A stretch of 64,000 bases of DNA from a candidate division BRC1 bacterium ADurb.Bin183 (GTDB taxonomy: Bacteria; Sumerlaeota; Sumerlaeia; MWCT01): positions 1 through 64,000 of the forward strand of contig MWCT01000011.1 in assembly GCA_002070185.1 (NCBI GenBank). The letters are read 5' to 3'. The notes under the pieces are model-generated. The model worked only from the letters and a program-made list of their open reading frames with translations. It was not told the origin of the DNA and did not search any database. The position numbers were made by a program, and so were the translations under genes. Below, one piece after another: positions 61,671 through 64,000 of the stretch. How positions within the stretch are numbered: position 1 is the first letter of the stretch; each line of letters opens with the position of its first letter.

Positions 61671-62425
61671 CGCTGGCGCCGTCCTTCGTTGATTGCGCAA
61701 ATTTCGGGATGCGCCTCAAGGAGTGCAAGGATTTCTGGTGTTGTGAAAAATGGATTTTCAGGATAGAGGCGTTCGTAAACCGATTTTACAAATTCATAAT
61801 CCTCGGGATAATCGAGCGTCCAACGCATGTGGAAAAAATTTTTTTCCTGCGAATAATTTCGGAGGGTAAACATTTCTGGATGGCGTCGGATATAAGGGGT
61901 AACATGCTTGCGTTCATACGGTTCTTGCGCCTCACAAAAAGCCTTTTCCAGCGCAACGAATGAAAAAATCTCAATATCGAGACCATGCGGATAAGTTGGC
62001 GGATTATTGTTGGAAAGATAATCGCACGGAGTTTGTGATTTTTGCGATTGACAAAAGACATCAATCATTTGACCTGCGAGTTCGTAATCAAGGAGCGGGC
62101 AATCGGATGTAATGCGAACGATGAATTGCGCGTCATATTTTTTTGCCGCTTCGTAATATCGGGCAAGGACATCGTCAATGGAGCCGCGATAGACGCCGAC
62201 CTTCTCAGGGGGGTATTTGGCGCAGATGTCCACAATCTGAGAGGCGTCGGGCTCCAAAGTGGTTGCGATGATGACACCTTTTGAATTTTTAATACGGAGG
62301 CAGCGTTCAATATCATGCTCAAGGATAGTTTTCCCGCAAATGGTTTTAAGCACCTTAGCGGGCAGCCGTGTCGAGCCGACCCGCGCCTGCATGATGACAA
62401 AAATGTTATGAGGGTTTTGATTCAT
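61667..62425 (-). CDS. spsF: SpsF-type nucleotidyltransferase (CMP-nonulosonate synthetase-like)
   Basis: A 252-residue sugar nucleotidyltransferase. It has the pyrophosphorylase-type start VIMQARVGSTRLPAKVLKTI, then VGVYRGSIDDVLARYYEAA and VRITSDCPLLDYELAG, and ends with VYERLYPENPFFTTPEILAL. It is of the SpsF family, which in Bacillus sporulation clusters lies with PseI-like SpsE and PseG-like SpsG. Here it would activate pseudaminic or related acid as CMP-sugar. It overlaps the formyltransferase gene by 20 bases. Confidence 0.87.
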   Translation of the reverse strand: MNQNPHNIFVIMQARVGSTRLPAKVLKTICGKTILEHDIERCLRIKNSKGVIIATTLEPDASQIVDICAKYPPEKVGVYRGSIDDVLARYYEAAKKYDAQFIVRITSDCPLLDYELAGQMIDVFCQSQKSQTPCDYLSNNNPPTYPHGLDIEIFSFVALEKAFCEAQEPYERKHVTPYIRRHPEMFTLRNYSQEKNFFHMRWTLDYPEDYEFVKSVYERLYPENPFFTTPEILALLEAHPEICAINEGRRQR

Positions 62426-63080
62426 CTGGCGCCTTGAAAATTTTTAGAATATATTTATGCCCCTTGTAATGAAAAAACGCCGGATAGCGCTCATTATCAA
62501 CCACACGCAAAAGATTAAATTGCTCGGCGATGGATTTATCTACGGATAATTCGCTATGGGATGGCAGACGCTTTTCGTAAAAAGTGGGTTCGCCTTCCTG
62601 TTCCTTTGCGCTGGTTGCGATTTTATCATACTCATCAAGAAATCGAATGAGCATTGAGTTTATAGTTTCGCCGAGGGTATGAAGCATTTCAGGCAAAAGC
62701 TCATAACCTTTGAATTTCAAAATCTCTTGAAGATAGATTTTCCCGCTATCCAAAGACTCCTGAGCCTCAAAAAGCGTTACAGGAATTTCATTTCTTCCCT
62801 CAAGAATCTGCCAGTTGAGGGGCGACCAGCCGCGTCCTTTGGGAAGCGGGCTTGCATGGGCGACGAGATTGTGCTTATGTTTTCGGAGAAATTCACCCGG
62901 GAGGATTCGGCTATAGCTCAGGATACAAACAACATCAAGCGGTTCTTGCAATTCATCCGGTTTGAAACCAAAAGAAACAAAATAACCTTTTTGCCTAAGC
63001 GCATCTTTTAGTTTCTCACAATATGGAATCGTCCACGTATTTTTTGAAGTCATAATTCCGATTCTTTGAATGCCGCTCAT
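62406..63080 (-). CDS. Formyltransferase-family protein in the nonulosonic-acid operon
   Basis: A 224-residue protein resembling the N-terminal domain of methionyl-tRNA formyltransferase and related N10-formyl-THF enzymes. The key segment is NLVAHASPLPKGRGWSPLNW, with the catalytic His and a Leu-Pro pair; a SLDSGKIYLQE segment follows. The C-terminal domain of Fmt is absent. Its position between pseI and spsF suggests that it formylates an amino-sugar intermediate, giving an N-formyl nonulosonic acid instead of the usual acetyl group. That is inference. It follows pseI by four bases. Confidence 0.8.
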   Translation of the reverse strand: MSGIQRIGIMTSKNTWTIPYCEKLKDALRQKGYFVSFGFKPDELQEPLDVVCILSYSRILPGEFLRKHKHNLVAHASPLPKGRGWSPLNWQILEGRNEIPVTLFEAQESLDSGKIYLQEILKFKGYELLPEMLHTLGETINSMLIRFLDEYDKIATSAKEQEGEPTFYEKRLPSHSELSVDKSIAEQFNLLRVVDNERYPAFFHYKGHKYILKIFKAPDESKPS

Positions 63081-63084
63081 AATT

Positions 63085-64000
63085 TCACCCGATTAATTCC
63101 CAACCAAGGGGCGTTCCCTGAGAGATATTTTTTACCGCCTTTGTTCCGATAATATTTTCCAGATATTTAGGCGGCAGCCCATATCCCGGTCGTATGGAAC
63201 GTACGTTTTCTTTTGTGAATGGCTCGCCTTTTTTGATATCCTTCACAACAAAAAGGGAGCGGCGGAAGATGCGGCTGCTGATTTCGTGCGCGCTGGCTTG
63301 ATACGATACGCCGCCTTTTGCTTTTTCCACAATGCGAACGGCTTCTATCATTGCCTTAAGTTCGGCTGGTTCAATTGAGAAAAAGGAATCAGGTCCTTTG
63401 CGCGCTCGGGAAAGCGTGAAGTGTTTTTCAATCATGCACGCGCCGAGCGTTACGGCGGCGATGGGGACGGCTATTCCCAGAGTGTGGTCAGAAAGTCCTG
63501 TTGGGACATCAAAGGCATCCGCCAGATGGGCAATGGTTAGCAGATTCATTTCTTCTGGCGGGGCGGGATAGGCGCTGTTGCATTTGAGGAGGAGGAGCTC
63601 TTTGCAGCCGGCATCGCGCGCCGCTGCGACGGCTTCTTCGATTTCCGAAAGCGTTGCCATGCCTGTAGACATGATGAGCGGCTTGCCCGTTTCGGCGGCT
63701 TTTTTTATGAGGGGCAAATCAACCAATTCAAAGGATGCAATCTTATGGCATGGGACATTCATTTCTTCAAGGAAGTCAACGGCGGTTTCATCAAAAGGCG
63801 TGGAGAAAAGGATGATGCCGAGTTCGTCGGCGATTTTTTTTAGTTTGGGCTGCCAATCCCATGGAGTAAAAGCTTCTTGATAAAGTTCATGAAGCGTGCG
63901 CCCTGCCCAAGGACCTTCCTTGATTTTGAAATATTCATTATCGCAGGGAATAGTCAGCGTGTCTGCGGTGTAGGTTTGGATTTTGACGCCATCGGCGCCT
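63085..64000 (-). CDS. pseI: Pseudaminic acid synthase (PseI/NeuB-type), 3' part
   Basis: About 305 residues of a protein whose start lies beyond the right edge. The NeuB TIM barrel is clear: GADGVKIQTYTADTLTIPCD, GPWAGRTLHELYQEAFTPW, IILFSTPFDETAVDFLEEMN, CHKIASFELVDLPLIKKAAE, PLIMSTGMATLSEIEEAVAA, GLSDHTLGIAVPIAAVTLGA and IEKHFTLSRARKGPD. The C-terminal SAF antifreeze-like domain includes SLFVVKDIKKGEPFTKENVR. It condenses a six-carbon amino sugar with phosphoenolpyruvate. The PseI rather than LegI/NeuB type is suggested by the QTYT.DT motif and by the adjacent pseG. Confidence 0.93.
   Translation of the reverse strand, partial: GADGVKIQTYTADTLTIPCDNEYFKIKEGPWAGRTLHELYQEAFTPWDWQPKLKKIADELGIILFSTPFDETAVDFLEEMNVPCHKIASFELVDLPLIKKAAETGKPLIMSTGMATLSEIEEAVAAARDAGCKELLLLKCNSAYPAPPEEMNLLTIAHLADAFDVPTGLSDHTLGIAVPIAAVTLGACMIEKHFTLSRARKGPDSFFSIEPAELKAMIEAVRIVEKAKGGVSYQASAHEISSRIFRRSLFVVKDIKKGEPFTKENVRSIRPGYGLPPKYLENIIGTKAVKNISQGTPLGWELIG

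Noticed and set aside
1..64000. CRISPR arrays, insertion sequences or prophage
   Set aside because: No regularly spaced repeats, transposase motifs (DDE or HUH) or phage structural genes seen.

Overview
The window reads as one continuous piece of a bacterial chromosome of moderate G+C with dense genes and no rRNA, tRNA, CRISPR array or insertion sequence that I could find. The host is very probably a diderm. It carries an ADP-heptose pathway nucleotidyltransferase (hldE/rfaE2 type), several lipoproteins, a periplasmic-type PpiC isomerase, and glycosyltransferases of the lipid-linked sugar type. Pseudopilin-like proteins with an A|FTLIEL processing site, Hanks kinase/PP2C signalling and sigma-54 point to an uncultured lineage such as PVC/Sumerlaeota/Omnitrophota-like groups. 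That placement is a low-confidence guess.

Layout. 1-4.5 kb (minus): start of a Ser/Thr kinase gene, a LysM lipoprotein and smc. 4.8-9.3 kb (plus): a large GT-C-like membrane protein, xseA and a DUF4432 sugar-mutarotase-like protein. 9.3-11.3 kb: a MEMO-family protein and a tRNA-dihydrouridine synthase. 11.4-18.2 kb (plus): a chaperone-like cluster made of a J-domain/TPR protein that has lost its HPD motif, a GrpE-like protein, a short Hsp70, then (after a terminator) a zinc-ribbon/TPR membrane protein and a double-receiver protein. 18.3-22.6 kb (minus): four tightly packed genes (PpiC isomerase, pseudopilin, two secreted proteins) behind a cobalamin riboswitch with an intrinsic terminator. 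I regard this as the most interesting part of the window. 22.7-29 kb: an FAD-linked oxidase, rpoN, an aspartate aminotransferase, and an Eis-like acetyltransferase overlapping a second pseudopilin gene. 29-31 kb: a frameshifted GT39-type glycosyltransferase. 31-40.6 kb: nth, a four-gene surface-glycan set, a serine hydrolase, a C39-like lipoprotein, a radical SAM fusion protein and pgsA.

40.8-53.7 kb (minus) is one long run of genes: wecB, dtd, hldE, a stand-alone PcrA-tail-like protein, gatC-gatA-gatB, a PP2C phosphatase, three glycosyltransferase-type proteins and a split chromate transporter. Many neighbours overlap by 1-40 bases. 53.9-64 kb is a surface polysaccharide locus: GT4, a truncated gene remnant, two GT2 enzymes, a Wzx-type flippase, a KpsS-like protein, and a nonulosonic-acid set (PseG/SpsG, SpsF, a formyltransferase and a PseI-type synthase cut by the window edge).

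Two themes run through the window. The first is envelope glycan synthesis and export, spread over at least four clusters, including two related GT-C proteins about 40 kb apart. The second is vitamin B12: a riboswitch-controlled secretome operon, and separately a radical SAM protein with a B12-binding-like domain. All functions come from reading motifs by eye; no database search was run.
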